Source of the DNA: Rhizobium sp. RCAM05350
Lineage (GTDB): Bacteria; Pseudomonadota; Alphaproteobacteria; Rhizobiales; Rhizobiaceae
Assembly: GCA_024426085.1 (NCBI GenBank)
Contig: CP087974.1
Span: 1,054,001-1,118,000, forward strand
Direction: 5' to 3'
Length of the DNA: 64,000 bases
The notes under the pieces are model-generated. The model was given only the letters and a program-made list of their open reading frames with translations, ran no database searches and was not told the DNA's origin. This document shows positions 20,338 through 32,171 of this stretch, piece by piece. Positions within the stretch are counted from its first letter, which is position 1. Each line of letters starts with the position of its first letter. The position numbers were made by a program, and so were the translations under genes.

Positions 20338-22475
20338 TTATCCTGCAAGCACTGCCAGAAGCAGCAGTGCGACAATGTTGGTGATCTTGATCGCCGGGTT
20401 GACGGCAGGGCCTGCAGTATCTTTGTAGGGATCGCCGACAGTATCGCCGGTCACCGAGGCCTTGTGCGCATCCGAGCCCTTCATATGGCGTGTGCCGTCC
20501 TTGTCGACGAAGCCGTCTTCAAAGCTCTTCTTGGCATTGTCCCAGGCACCACCGCCCGAGGTCATCGAGATGGCGACGAAGATGCCGTTGACGATGACGC
20601 CGAGAAGCGAGGCGCCGAGCGCCGCAAAGGCCGAAGCCTTCGAGCCGGAAATGAGCAGCACGCCGAAATAGACGACGATCGGTGCCAAGACCGGCAGAAG
20701 CGACGGTACGATCATTTCGCGGATTGCCGCCTTGGTCAGCATGTCGACGGCACGGCCATAGTCCGGGCGGTCCGTACCCGCCATGATGCCCGGCTTTTCT
20801 GGAACTGGCGACGGACTTCCTCCACCACCGCGCCTGCCGCACGGCCGACGGCCGTCATGGCGATACCGCCAAACAGGTAGGGGATGAGACCGCCGAAGAT
20901 CAGGCCGGCGACGACATAGGGGTTGGAGAGATCGAACGAGATCGCTCCGACGTCGGCGAAGTACGGGTACTTGTCGCCGTTGGCAACGAAGTATTTCAGG
21001 TCGTTCGAATAGGCCGCGAACAGTACCAGGGCGCCAAGACCCGCCTGAACCGATCGCGTAGCCCTTGGTGACAGCCTTGGTGGTGTTGCCGACCGCATCA
21101 AGCGCGTCGGTCGATTTGCGGACTTCCGGGGGAAGACCGGCCATTTCGGCAATGCCGCCGGCATTGTCGGTGACCGGGCCGAAGGCATCGAGGGCGACGA
21201 TCATGCCGGCAATGCCGAGCATGGCGGTGACGGCGATACCAGTGCCGAACAGGCCTGCCAGCTGGTAGGTCGAGATGATACCGCCGACGATGACGATGGC
21301 GGGAAGTGCGGTGGATCCAGCGACACAGCAAGGCCCTGGATGACGTTGGTGCCGTGACCGCTGATGGAGGCCTGGGCGATGGAATTGACCGGGCGCTTGT
21401 TGGTGCCGGTATAATATTCGGTAATCACCACGATCAGCGCGGTGACGACCAGGCCGAGAATACCGCAGACGAACAGGTTGGTGCCGGTGATATCCATGCC
21501 GTCAACAACGCCGATCGAGCCCCAGCCGATGGTCAGCGACGTTGCCGCGCCAAGACCGATGATCGACAAGAGGCCAGTGACGATCAGCCCCTTATAGAGA
21601 GCGCCCATGATCGAGCCGTTGGAGCCGAGCTTGACGAAGAAGGCGCCAATGATCGAGGTGATGATGCAGGCGCCGCAGATGGCGAGCGGATAGGACATGA
21701 CCAGCGCAAGGTTCGCACCGCCGGCAAAGAAGATCGCCGCAAGCACCATGGTGGCAACGATCGACACGGCATAGGTCTCGAACAGGTCGGCAGCCATGCC
21801 GGCGCAGTCGCCGACATTGTCGCCGACGTTATCGGCAATGGTTGCCGGGTTACGTGGATCGTCTTCGGGAATACCGGCTTCCACCTTGCCGACCAGATCG
21901 CCGCCGACATCGGCGCCCTTGGTGAAGATACCGCCGCCGAGACGGGCGAAGATCGAGATGAGCGAAGCGCCGAAGCCGAGCGATACAAGCGAGTCGATCA
22001 CCTCACGCGAGCCTTCGGCCAGGCCAAGGCCGGCCGTCAGGATAAGGTAGTAGATCGTGACGCCGAGCAGTGCCAGACCCGCAACCAGCATGCCCGTGAT
22101 GGCACCGGACTTGAAGGCGATATCCAGGCCTGCCGCAAGACTGACGGAGGACGCCTGAGCCGTGCGCACATTGGCGCGGACCGAAACGTGCATGCCGATG
22201 AAACCGGCAGCCCCCGACAGGACAGCGCCGATCAGGAAGCCGATGGCGGCTGTCGCCGAGAGAAGAACCCATGCAGCGACGAAAACGACGGCGCCGACCA
22301 TGGCAATGGTCATGTATTGACGTGTGAGATAGGCCTGCGCCCCCTCGCGTATGAAGCCTGCAATCTCTTGCATGCGGGCATTGCCCTGATCGGCTGACAA
22401 CACCGATTGCGTCGCCCAGATGGCATAGACCACCGAAAGCAACCCGCATGCGATAACGCCCAGTAGTATGGTCAT
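20338..22475 (-). CDS. hppA: Membrane proton-translocating pyrophosphatase (frameshifted)
   Basis: The restored protein of about 712 residues with 15-16 membrane helices hydrolyses pyrophosphate and pumps protons. Catalytic motifs include [38 protein letters not shown] and the C-terminal [15 protein letters not shown]. The segment [16 protein letters not shown] carries the Lys that marks the K+-independent subclass. Frames break near 21310, 21055 and 20800. The first ATG of the hydrophobic start, 22475, follows a GAAAGAG-like site. Confidence 0.95.
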
Positions 22476-22695
22476 TTCGCTCTTTCCTCCGTTTAAACCT
22501 GCAGGTTCACTCCGTTCCACAGGCCCCCAAAAAGCGCTGCGAACCGTGCCTCCTCTTCAAGCGACGGCAGCAGACGTGGCTGCAGAGTGCGTGGACGGAT
22601 CAGTATCGTCAAGCCGCGAAAAACGGAAAAACCCACGTTTTTCGGTATGTTGGCGGTGGCTTACCGGGAGGAAAGTTCGCTTTTGAAGACAAATC

Positions 22696-23902
22696 TCAGG
22701 CGGGACGCCGTTTTTCGGCGATAAACAGCGAAAACAGCAGCAAGAGGCAAAACGCCGTGACCGGCCAGACCGCGGCACTGAGCATATCCCAGCCATAGGC
22801 CGTCAGGACTTTGCCGGAACCGAAGGATGCGAGTGCTACCGCGGTGAACAGGATGATGTCGTGAAAACCCTGCACCTTGTCGGCCTCCTGCGGCCGGTAG
22901 CTCCGACACGACGATTGCCGTCGAACCGATGAAACCGAAGTTCCAGCCGGCGCCAAGCAGGATGAGCGCACCCCAGAAATTCCACAGCGCGATGCCCGCA
23001 TGGGCCACCAGCGCGCAGAGCATCAGGATCACCAGGCCCGCAGCCACGACCCGTTCTGCACCATAACGGCTGACCAGCATGCCGGTAAAGAAACTCGGCG
23101 CGAACATCGCCAGCACGTGCCACTGGATGCCGAGCGTCGCCATGTCCTGCGAAAAACCGCAGCCGACGACCATGGCGATGGGCGCGCCGGTCATCATGAA
23201 GGTCATCAGCGCGTAGGTGGAGATGCCGCAGACCATGCCGGTGAGGAAGCGCTGGTTGAGCACGATCTGGCTCAGCGGGCGAACAGGGCCGGCCGGGGCG
23301 GCACCGGCGACCGGGCGCAGATCCGGCAGCTGGAGGAACGCCAGGATGGCGATGGCCGCAAGGCAGGTGGGAACAAGCGCGATAAAGGCACCGGCAAAGA
23401 ATACCGGCGCCAGCATATCCTTGGTCAGGATGACCAGTTGCGGTCCTAGCACGGCGGAAATCATGCCGCCGGCCAGAATCCAGGAGATGGCTTTCGGTTT
23501 GTAAAAAACCGGCGATGCATCAGCGGCGGCAAAGCGCAGCTTCTGGGTAAAGCCGCCGGAGACACCGGATATGCACAGGCCGAGTGCAAACAGCCAGAAA
23601 TCGCTTTGGAACAAAGCATAGGCCGCCAGCACACCGCCGCCGGCACCGAGAAGCGCGCCGACCATGAAGGCGGCCTTGCGGCCAAGTAATCTGGACATGG
23701 CGGCAACGAAAACCGCGCCGAGCGCGACGCCGACATTGAAGCCCGTCAGCGCCGCCGTCGCCAGCGACTTGTCGTCGCCGAGCAGCTGATAACCGGCGAC
23801 GCCGCCGACGGAAAAGACGATCGGGCCGATCGTTCCGAGAATGGCCTGAGCCGCGGTCAGCAGATAAACGTTACGGCGGGCACCGTGCAGTTCATGATCC
23901 AT
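22696..23902 (-). CDS. Major facilitator superfamily transporter (frameshifted)
   Basis: The restored protein of about 400 residues has twelve hydrophobic helices and MFS loops such as SRLLGRKAAFMVGALLGAGG. It resembles uncharacterised rhizobial efflux-type members, and the substrate is unknown. The frame breaks near 22895, after which the helix IILFTAVALASFGSGKVLTA continues. The start 23902 (MDHELHGARRN) fits the family, and upstream in-frame codons are less likely. It is downstream of ribH-nusB with a 39-base gap. Confidence 0.85.
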
Positions 23903-23941
23903 GCCCTGCACCTCACCCGCCTGCCCTGTCATCACATGACC

Positions 23942-24437
23942 TTACTTCTTGACGTCGGTTCTGATCGTGCGGGCGATGCGGTCGAGCACGGCATTGACGA
24001 GTTTCGGCTCGTCCTCTTCAAAGAAGGCCTTGGCGATCTCGACATATTCGGTGACGATCACGGCAACGGGAACGTCCTTGCGTTCGCGCAGCTCGAACGT
24101 GCCGGCGCGCAGGATGGCGCGCACGGTCGAATCGAGGCGCGACAGTGCCCAGTCATCCTGAAGAGCGGTACCGATCAGCGGGTCGAGCAAGCGCTGATCA
24201 CGCACGACGCCAGCAACGATGGAGCGAAACCACGAGGCATCCGCCTTCAGATAGGTATCGCCGTCGATTTCCTGGCCGAGCCGATGAGCTTCGTATTCGG
24301 CGACAATCTCGAGCACACCGGTGCCGCCGACATCCATCTGATACAGCGCCTGAACGGCAGCCAGACGGGCAGCGCCGCGCTGGTTTGCCTGCTTGATCGG
24401 CTGGCCGGCCGGCGGGGTTGCTAGGAGTGTCGCTCAC
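23942..24437 (-). CDS. nusB: Transcription antitermination factor NusB (frameshifted)
   Basis: The restored protein of about 164 residues shows [19 protein letters not shown] and [20 protein letters not shown], and binds boxA RNA with NusE in rRNA antitermination. The GTG start at 24437 overlaps the ribH stop as GTGA, so the two are coupled. The frame breaks near 24385 in the N-terminal Ala-rich segment. A long N-terminal extension before the fold is usual in rhizobia. Confidence 0.93.
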
Positions 24438-24895
24438 TGTTCGCCGCCCAGCTTGATCTTGAGATCGATCATGGTCAGCGCCGCACGGGCAGCAAAGCCA
24501 CCCTTGTCGCCTTCGCTTTTCTTCGCACGGGCCCAAGCCTGCGCGTCGTTTTCAACAGTCAGGATACCGTTGCCGATGGCAAGGCTTTCGCTGACAGCGA
24601 GATCCATCAGGGCGCGAGAAGATTCGTTCGAGACGATATCGAAATGGTAGGTCTCGCCACGAATGACCATGCCGAGCGCGACGAAGCCGTCATACTCGGT
24701 GCCGCCATTGTCGATGCCGTCGAGCGCCATGGCGATCGCAGCTGGAATTTCGAGCGCGCCTGGAACGGTCACGACGTCATAGGTCGCCCCGGCATCCTTG
24801 AGCGCCGATGTGGCGCCATCGAGCAAAGCGTCAGCCATATCGTCATAGAAACGCGCTTCCACAATCAGAATATGTGGTTTTTCGGTATCGGACAT
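24434..24895 (-). CDS. ribH: 6,7-dimethyl-8-ribityllumazine synthase
   Basis: The intact 153-residue enzyme makes the lumazine precursor of riboflavin. The family features are [28 protein letters not shown] and [16 protein letters not shown], with the catalytic His in the last. It is coupled to nusB by a 4-base overlap, a classic arrangement. ribD and ribE lie about 2 kb away on the same strand but in a separate unit. Confidence 0.96.
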   Translation of the reverse strand: MSDTEKPHILIVEARFYDDMADALLDGATSALKDAGATYDVVTVPGALEIPAAIAMALDGIDNGGTEYDGFVALGMVIRGETYHFDIVSNESSRALMDLAVSESLAIGNGILTVENDAQAWARAKKSEGDKGGFAARAALTMIDLKIKLGGEQ

Positions 24896-25102
24896 TTGTC
24901 ACCTGTCTGAAATTGGGGGCCGGACATCTCCAGCGCAGGCGGCGGTCAAATCACGCTGGAGCCCGGTTGGCAAGCAATTTTCGCTGCCTAAGCCGATTTG
25001 GCAAGGCCATGGCAGACCATTGCAGTCGAAAACACCGAAATTGCGGCCGTCTTTTCAATCCGATGGCTGTTCTGTACAAGTTTCGTCCAAGTGGAGAAAA
25101 AC

Positions 25103-25603
25103 ATGACAAAGATGCAGAAGCCCGTCATCAATCCGACCGAACTGGATCTGGAGCACTGGCAGAAAGGCACGTTCTTTGAATCCCGACGCGTCCTTCGGCG
25201 CTGATCTTGGCCTCAAGAACCTCGGCATAGGCTACGGCGAAGTGCCCCCGGAAAATCCGGCTGCCCGTTCCACAATCATCATATCGAGGAAGAACTGTTC
25301 GTCATTCTGAGCGGAGAAGGCGAATACCGCTTCGGCCCTGACCGCTATCCCGTCAAGCCCGGCGATGTGCTCAGGGGCGCCTGCAGGCGGACAGGAGACA
25401 GCCCATCATCTGATCAATACGGGCACGGTGCCGCTGACATACCTTTCCATTTCGGCCAATGCACAAGCCGAAATTGTCGAATATCCGGATCTGGGCAAGT
25501 TCCTCGCCAAGTCACGTGCGACAGCGGGCGGAAAACCCGTCTTCCGATTTATCGGACGCAAGGAAAGTGAAACCGATTATTGGGACGGAGAGCCGGGAAT
25601 CTG
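25103..25603 (+). CDS. Cupin-domain protein (frameshifted)
   Basis: The restored protein of about 166 residues has cupin motif 1 (GCPFHNHHIEEELFVILSGE) and motif 2 (PVKPGDVLGAPAGGQETAHH), which form a small metal-binding barrel. Its C-terminus FRFIGRKESETDYWDGEPGI is common in uncharacterised proteobacterial cupins. Frames break near 25180, 25248 and 25370. It is divergent from ribH. The substrate is unknown, and an isomerase, dioxygenase or sensor role is possible. Confidence 0.8.
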
Positions 25604-25646
25604 ATCGAATGGCGGAATCACATTTTCAAACGGACTGAATAGCCTC

Positions 25647-26165
25647 ATGCATAGCGTCCCCACCATCGAAACAGAACGCCTGATCCTGCGCCCCTACCGC
25701 CACGACGATTTTGCCGCCTACAGTACCCTCTTTGCCGATAGTGAAGTGACGCGCTTCATCGGCGGAGTGCCGTTTTCGCGCGAACAGGCTTGGACGCGTT
25801 TCCTACGCCAGGTCGGCATGTGGCACTATTTCGGCTTCGGTTTCCTCGCCCTGCAGGACCGCGAGACCGGCCAGTTTATCGGCGAGGCCGGCTTTCACGA
25901 TCTCCACCGCGTCATCACCCCTTCGCTCGAAGGCACGATGGAAACCGGCTGGGCCTTGTCGCCGCGCTCGCACGGCCGAGGTCTTGCAACCGAGGCCGTC
26001 GGTGCAGCGCTCAAATGGGGCGACCAGCAGTTTCCGTCGCTGAAGAAGACCTGCATCATCGACACATCCAACCTCGCCTCGCTCAGGGTCGCCTCTAAGC
26101 TGCAGTTCAAGGAGGCGCGGCGAACGACGTATCACGGCGCGCAGGTGATCTTGCTGGAACGGTGA
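25647..26165 (+). CDS. GNAT N-acetyltransferase, RimJ/RimL type
   Basis: The intact 172-residue protein begins PTIETERLILRPYRHDDF, the classic RimJ/RimL start. It has the acetyl-CoA loop SPRSHGRGLATEAVGAAL and the closing segment NLASLRVASKLQFKEA. The substrate may be a protein N-terminus or a small amine. It starts 44 bases after the cupin and may be read with it. Confidence 0.88.
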   Translation: MHSVPTIETERLILRPYRHDDFAAYSTLFADSEVTRFIGGVPFSREQAWTRFLRQVGMWHYFGFGFLALQDRETGQFIGEAGFHDLHRVITPSLEGTMETGWALSPRSHGRGLATEAVGAALKWGDQQFPSLKKTCIIDTSNLASLRVASKLQFKEARRTTYHGAQVILLER

Positions 26166-26555
26166 ACCGCCAGCCCTGAAATGCAACCCTGATCGACGAG
26201 TGGGCCGTTGTTCGAGTAATGAAACCGCGCCAGGACAACTGGAAATCGATGCCCGGCGGGCATTGTCGGTTTTTGACACCGAGATTACCAAAGCGTAATC
26301 CAACATGAACGAATAGTAATTATTTTCAAGGTATTACGCCATTGTTTCGGCCTAGTTTCAGCCCAACATCATAAGTCTCGGGAGATGCAGAATGCATCCG
26401 GCCGATGGATCAAAATAATCCGGCATCGTTCACCGCGGGCATCTTCTGCGCATGAATTCCTGTCGGCAGCTGCCAAGCGCGCATGACGGAAATATCCGTT
26501 AAAACCCGTCCGAGGAGGACGGTGCCGGCGGCGCGCACAACAAAGGAGCATCACC
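26166..26555. promoter_or_regulatory. Intergenic region before the small secreted protein
   Basis: There is no gene here. A short stem TGCCC/GGGCA followed by TTGTCGGTTTTT near 26250 may end the GNAT gene. The AT-rich stretch 26290-26345 probably holds the promoter of the next gene. Confidence 0.4.
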
Positions 26556-26906
26556 ATGAACCGCATTGCACGCATGTCCATCATCGCCGCGTTCTCCGCG
26601 CTCAGCTTCGGCGGCCTATCCTATGCCGAAAGCACGGCGATGAACTGGCCGGCAGAGATCGAACACACCGTTCGCGACTTCAAGGGCGCCAAGTTCGACG
26701 TCATCAATGTCGATACGCTGAACAAGATGAGCGAAACCCATACCTGGATCGATCAGGCAACCCCTGAACAGGTCAGGGCCTTGCAATCCTCGATCGAGGC
26801 CAACAAGCCGTTTGCCGAAAAACTCAAGGCCCGGAATGTCGAACTGAACAATATTGTCGGCGCAGAACAGGCCGCCGATGGCAGCCTGACCATCTACATG
26901 CGCTGA
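26556..26906 (+). CDS. Small secreted hypothetical protein
   Basis: The 116-residue protein has a clear Sec signal peptide (MNRIARMSIIAAFSALSFGG, cleavage near SYA) and a mature part of about 90 residues. The end KARNVELNNIVGAEQAADGS parallels the tail of the secreted protein at 49.6-49.9 kb. I know no function. It is monocistronic with AAAGGAG before the ATG. A periplasmic stress or calcium-type role is only a guess and is not claimed. Confidence 0.75.
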   Translation: MNRIARMSIIAAFSALSFGGLSYAESTAMNWPAEIEHTVRDFKGAKFDVINVDTLNKMSETHTWIDQATPEQVRALQSSIEANKPFAEKLKARNVELNNIVGAEQAADGSLTIYMR

Positions 26907-26984
26907 AACACCGAGCCAGCACCGATAGTGTCGATCCGCTTCCGGTCATCCAGGAGCGGATCACACCAAGATAACGCTGGCTCC

Positions 26985-27606
26985 CTATTCGGCCTTCGGC
27001 GCCGGAAACTCAGCAAGCCGGGCCGCGTAGCGTGCCATCGTGTCGACTTCGAAATTGACGAAGTCGCCGGCCTGACGCTGGCCCCAGGTCGTCACTTCCA
27101 GCGAGTGGCGAATGAGGAGCACGTCGAAATCCGTGCCGTTGACGGCGTTGACCGTGAGCGATGTACCGTCGAGCGCAACAGATCCCTTCGGTGCCACGAA
27201 CTTCGCCAGATGTTCTGGCGCGCGCAGGCGAAACCGTGTGGCCTCGCCTTCGGCGTCAACCGAGAGGATCTCCGCCTTGCCGTCGACATGGCCGGAGACG
27301 AGGTGACCACCGAGCTCGTCGCCGATCTTCAGCGATCGTTCGAGATTGATCTTCTGGGTCGCGCTCCACGACGCGATCGTCGTTAGCCTGAGCGCCTCTT
27401 CCCAGGCCTCGACTTCGAACCAGCGGCCGTTTGCGCCTTCTTCCGGCAGGGTCGTGACAGTGAGGCAGACGCCGGAACAGGCGATCGAGGCACCGATGTC
27501 GATGCCCTTGGGATCATAGGCGGTGGCAATGCGCAGCTTGATGCCTTCATCAAGCTGCGTAATCGTTTCTGACGGTGCCGATATCGGTGATAATGCCGGT
27601 GAACAT
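26985..27606 (-). CDS. ribE: Riboflavin synthase, alpha subunit (frameshifted)
   Basis: The restored protein of about 206 residues contains two lumazine-binding repeats. The first starts MFTGIITDIGTV and includes IACSGVCLTV, and the second includes GSVALDGTSLTVNAV. It dismutates two lumazines to riboflavin. The frame breaks near 27562. The ATG overlaps the ribD stop as TGATG, so translation is coupled. The end DTMARYAARLAEF is typical. Confidence 0.95.
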
Positions 27607-28716
27607 CAGGAAGTTCTTTCATATTCATAGGTGTCGAGAAGGTCATCGCCGAAAGTGTCCGTCCGGGTGTGGACGAAACCCACTGGAATGAGGTTCCGGT
27701 CAAGTGGGGATGGTACCCCCTCCTCGCCAAGGGTCATCGGGCCGGTGAACAGAAGAATCCGGTCGACCAGCCCCTCATTGAGAAACAGCTGCGCTGTCCT
27801 TGCACCACCCTCAACCAGAAGCGAGGAGATCCCCCGCGTCGCCAAAGCGTTGAGCAGATCGGCGGGTGCCTGCGGATCACAGACCACAACCTCGACACCA
27901 GTTGCTTCCAACATCTGTTGGCGTTCGGAAAAGGCAACGGAACCATCACTCTGCCCCGTCACCACGAGCACCGGCACACCGCGCGGTCTGTGCGAGCTTC
28001 GAGCCGATCGGCAGATTGAGATCTCCATCGATGACGATCCGCAGCGGCGAGCGATGCTCCAGGTCGGAAAGGCGCACGGTCAGCTCGGGTCATCGGCAAT
28101 CGCCGTACCTGATGCCGACGAGGATGGCGTCGGTCTCGGCCTGCAAACGATGCACGAACTCCCGCGCCGGGACGCCGGTGATGCGCACCTGCCCCTGCCC
28201 TTTGATGCCGATCATGCCATCGGCGGAAACGGCAAGTTTGAGAGTCACATACGGCCGGTTGTTGCGCTTGCGCATGAGGTACCCCTCCAGCTCGCGCTCA
28301 CCCTCTTCTTCCAGCACGCCGGTGACGACCTCGATGCCAGCCTCGCGCAGCATTTCCATGCCGCTCCCTGAGACCCGCTCGTCCGGATCGGTCACGGCGA
28401 TCACAACGCGAGCAATGCCGGCCGCAATCAGCGCATCGGCGCAGGGCGGCGTCTTTCCGTGGTGGGAACAGGGTTCAAGCGTGACATAGGCCGTGGCGCC
28501 GCGCGCAAGCGGACCGGCAACGGCCAGAGCGCCCGTCTCCGCATGCGGCCTGCCGCCTGCTGCCGTCACGGCGCTGCCGACGATTCTTGGGCCGTTGCCA
28601 TCGTCGCGGACGATCACACAGCCGACAGAGGGGTTGGAATCGGTGGCGCCAAGGTGCAGATGCGCCAGGCGCAGCGCCTCCACCATGAACCGTTCGTCTT
28701 CAGTCCTGTCTGCCAT
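27606..28716 (-). CDS. ribD: Bifunctional pyrimidine deaminase/reductase RibD (frameshifted)
   Basis: The N-terminal deaminase (residues 1-150) has the zinc motifs PHAETGAL and EPCSHHGKTPPC. The C-terminal reductase (150-370) has RPYVTLKLAVSADG and the substrate loop SLLVEGGARTAQLFL. It performs the second and third steps of riboflavin synthesis. Frames break near 28100, 28085 and 27990, all small indels. It precedes ribE with a one-base overlap and follows nrdR. Confidence 0.95.
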
Positions 28717-28789
28717 GTCGATGTGTTCCGTGTTGCCGATCCTGCAAACGTCAAACGCCGCCTATCGGCGGCGTCAGCTTGAGCGGCGA

Positions 28790-29264
28790 TCAGGCGCCGG
28801 GATCACGCGCGATCTTGGCGCTGATCTCGGCTATCACCTTCTCGAAATCGTCGGCATGGGAGAAATCGTGATAGACCGACGCGTAGCGCACAAAGGCAAC
28901 GTCATCGAGACCCTTGAGGGCCTCGAGAACCTGCAAACCGATCTCTTCGGACGGAATTTCCGTTTCGCCGGAGCTTTCGAGACGCCGGACGATGCCCGAC
29001 ACCGCCCGTTCTGATCCGGTCACGATCGACCGGCCGTTTGCGCAGCACGATCTCGAACGACCGCAACAGCTTGTCGCGGTCGAACGGCGCCTTGCGGCCG
29101 GTCTTCTTCAGGATCATCAGTTCCCTGAGTTGCACCCGTTCAAAGGTCGTGAAGCGGCCGCCGCAATCCGGGCAGATGCGCCGGCGGCGGATGGCGGCGC
29201 CATCCTCCGCAGGACGGCTGTCCTTCACCTGGCTGTCTTCCGATCCACAATAGGGGCAGCGCAT
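28790..29264 (-). CDS. nrdR: Ribonucleotide reductase regulator NrdR (frameshifted)
   Basis: NrdR represses ribonucleotide reductase genes in response to dATP/ATP. The zinc ribbon is visible as [17 protein letters not shown] and [16 protein letters not shown]. The ATP-cone follows with [20 protein letters not shown] and [14 protein letters not shown]. The restored length of about 158 residues is normal. The frame breaks near 29022. It lies between glyA and ribD as in other rhizobia. Confidence 0.96.
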
Positions 29265-29291
29265 CAAGGCTCCTTGATAAGAAGTATGGGA

Positions 29292-30592
29292 TCAGAGGTA
29301 AGGGTACATCGGGAAACGGTCGGTCAGCTTGACCACCTTTTCGCGAACACCAGCTTCGACAGCAGCATTGCCTTCATCGGAATTGGCGACCTTCAGGCCG
29401 TCGAGAACCTCGACGATCAGGTTGCCGATTTCGCGGAAGTCCGCTTCCTTGAAGCCGCGCGTCGTGCCGGCCGGCGTACCCAGACGAACGCCGGAGGTGA
29501 CGAACGGCTTTTCCCGGGTCGAACGGGATACCGTTCTTGTTGCAAGTGATGTAGGCGCGGCCAAGGGCTGCTTCAGCCCGCTTGCCGGTGGCGTTCTTCT
29601 TGCGAAGGTCAACCAGCATCAGATGGTTGTCGGTACCGCCCGAGACGATATCGAGGCCGCCGGCGACCAGCGTTTCCGACAGCGCCTTGGCGTTCTTGAC
29701 GATCTGGGCAGCGTAATCCTGGAATTCCGGCTGCAGCGCTGCCGAGCGCCACGGCCTTGGCCGCGATCACGTGCATCAGCGGGCCGCCCTGAAGACCGGG
29801 GAAAACGGCCGAGTTGAACTTCTTTGCCAGTACCTCGTCATTGGTGAGGATCATGCCGCCGCGTGGGCCGCGCAGCGACTTGTGCGTGGTCGTGGTTGCG
29901 ACGTGGCAATGCGGGAACGGTGACGGATGCTGGTTGCCGGCAACGAGGCCTGCGATGTGAGCCATGTCGACCATGAGGTACGCACCGACTTCATCGGCGA
30001 TCTCGTGGAAACGCTTCCAGTCCCAGATACGGGAATAGGCAGTGCCGCCGGCGATGATCAGCTTGGGCTTGTGCGTGCGGGCCGATCTGGCAACGGCATC
30101 CATGTCGAGCAGGTTGTCGCCTTCGCGCACACCGTAGGAGACGACGTTGAACCATTTGCCGGACATGTTGACCGGCGAACCATGCGTCAGGTGGCCGCCC
30201 GAATTCAGATCGAGACCCATGAAGGTGTCACCCGGCTGCAGGAGCGCCAGGAAGACGGCCTGGTTCATCTGCGAACCGGAGTTCGGCTGAACGTTGGCGA
30301 AATCGACGCCGAACAGCTTCTTGGCGCGTTCGATGGCGAGTTCCTCGGCGATATCGACGAACTGGCAGCCGCCATAATAGCGCTTGCCCGGATAACCTTC
30401 GGCGTACTTGTTGGTCATGATCGAGCCCTGGGCTTCGAGCACGGCGCGCGAGACGATGTTCTCGGAGGCGATCAGTTCGATCTCATGGCGCTGGCGGCCC
30501 AGCTCCTTCTCGATCGCACCGAAAATATCCGGATCGGTGTCGGCAAGCGAACGGCTGAAGAAAACATCGGGGTTGACGACGGAAGCGCTCAT
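29292..30592 (-). CDS. glyA: Serine hydroxymethyltransferase (frameshifted)
   Basis: The restored 433-residue PLP enzyme interconverts serine and glycine with tetrahydrofolate. Signatures are [20 protein letters not shown] and the PLP lysine segment [14 protein letters not shown]. The C-terminal [16 protein letters not shown] is also present. Frames break near 29748 and 29515. AAGGAG lies before the ATG at 30592. It leads into nrdR with a 27-base gap, suggesting an operon glyA-nrdR-ribD-ribE. Confidence 0.97.
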
Positions 30593-30723
30593 TCTCAAAG
30601 CTCCTTAAGAGGCGGTGGCACGGTGTTTACCGTCCTCGCATGGCAAGGGCACATACGGGCTGTGCGATTTGCGCCATTTCCCCCATTTGCCGCGCCGGGA
30701 ATGCGACAACCGCCACCAAAGCA

Positions 30724-30755
30724 AAGGCCGCGCTCCTTCACAGGTGCGCGGCCTT
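30724..30755 (-). terminator. Terminator of ldtP
   Basis: AAGGCCGCGC pairs with GCGCGGCCTT around a 12-base loop, immediately downstream of the ldtP stop on the minus strand. The following bases contain short T runs. Confidence 0.7.
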
Positions 30756-30777
30756 GGCTCAAGGAATACAGATCGGC

Positions 30778-32104
30778 TTATTGCGGCAGATTGTCCCGTT
30801 CGACGGAACCTGCCGCCTGCTCGATGCCGGTGGTGGTCTGCAGCGCCAGTTCCTGCTCGCCGTCCATCTCGTAGATGTCGTCGTGGAACTGCACGATGCC
30901 GTCGGTTGCCGCCCAGGCGGTGATGTACTTGAAATAGACCGGAACTTCGACCGCCAGCTTGATCGGAGAGTTCTGGCCGGCGCGAATCGTCGATTCGATC
31001 TGCTGGCGCGACCAGCCGGGCGTGTCGCGCAGAAGCCAGCTCGTCAGATCGCGCACGTTCTGGACACGCACGCAGCCCGAACTCTCGAAGCGGGCAAGCT
31101 TGTTGAACAGGCCCTGCTGCGGCGTGTCGTGCATGTATTCGTTGTTCGGGTTGTGGAAGTTGATCTTCGTCGAGGCCATGGCGTTGGTCTTGCCGGGGTC
31201 CTGGCGGAAGGTCAGGTTCGGCGCCTTCTCGGCATTCCAGTCGATCGTTTCCGGCGCGACTTCATTGCCCTGTCCGTCGATGAGGCGGATCGAATTCTTC
31301 TTCAGATATTCAGGATCCTTGCGCATCAAAGGAACGATGTCCTTCTCGACGATCGAGCGTGGAGACGTCCAATAGGGATTGAGGATGACCTCGTAAATCT
31401 TCGAGTTGATGATGTGGGTCGGGCGGCTGATACGGCCGACAACGGCCGTGTGGCGTGTTGCGACGCGTCCATTTTCCACCGCTTCGATATAGGCTGCCGG
31501 AATGTTGACCAAAACATAGCGATTGCCGAGATCACCCGACATCGACTGCAGACGCACAATATTGGTGTTCAGCTGACCGAGGCGGACATCGGCTGCGATG
31601 TTCATCGCCTTGATCGAATATTCGCCAAGCACGCCGTCGGCAGGCAGGCCATGGCGGGCCTGGAAGCGCTTGACCGCACCATCGACATAACTGTCGAAGG
31701 AATTGGAGATACCGGCGGATTGAGGCAGGTCTCCGGCGATGATGAGGCGCTGGCGCAAAGCTTGCACGGAAGGATCTGAGACACCCATTTCCAGGCGAAC
31801 CGACGAATTGACCTGCAGGCCAGCCGCCGGCCGAAACGATCTGCTGGTACTGGCCAACGGCGTTCTGGGTATTGGCAAGTGTATTCATACCGAAGATCGG
31901 CGTGTTGGACACGACGGCGGTCGAGCTGCGCGAAGCCTTGGCATCGAACTGGTCGTCCCAGGCACCGCGGCGCGGCGCATTGATGATCTCGTCAAGCGCG
32001 TCCTGCGCCAGAGCGCCGCCAGCCCATGTTGCAGCGCCAAAAGCGGCTGCCGATGCAAGGAAGCTGCGGCGTGAGACTGCATCAATTCCGGTTTTTTTCG
32101 TCAT
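30778..32104 (-). CDS. ldtP: L,D-transpeptidase, YkuD domain (frameshifted)
   Basis: The restored protein of about 442 residues has a Tat-like signal (SRRSFLASAAAFGAATWAGG) and a peptidoglycan-binding helix bundle (AVKRFQARHGLPADGVLGEY). Its YkuD catalytic domain has the nucleophile in FESSGCVRVQNVRDL. It should make 3-3 crosslinks or attach proteins to peptidoglycan. The frame breaks near 31822. The symbol follows the Liberibacter/Sinorhizobium homologue controlled by LdtR. Here the regulator is not adjacent but lies 15 kb away beyond the giant-protein operon. Confidence 0.88.
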
Positions 32105-32163
32105 AGTTCCTACCATCCAATGCTGCGACGCAAAACGCAGCGGTACCATGAATACGGTTAACA

Positions 32164-32171
32164 AACGTAAA
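32164..32171 (-). promoter_or_regulatory. TTTACGTT copy upstream of ldtP
   Basis: On the minus strand the site reads AGTTTACGTTTGTTAACC, about 60 bases before the ldtP start. It is a candidate regulator site shared with the operon on the other side. Confidence 0.35.

Noticed and set aside
21306..22397. 363-residue plus-strand frame opposite hppA
   Set aside because: It is antisense to a pyrophosphatase with complete motifs. The composition is low-complexity Asp/Gly/Arg.
24896..25102. FMN riboswitch before ribH
   Set aside because: The conserved FMN-element segments could not be found in the leader.
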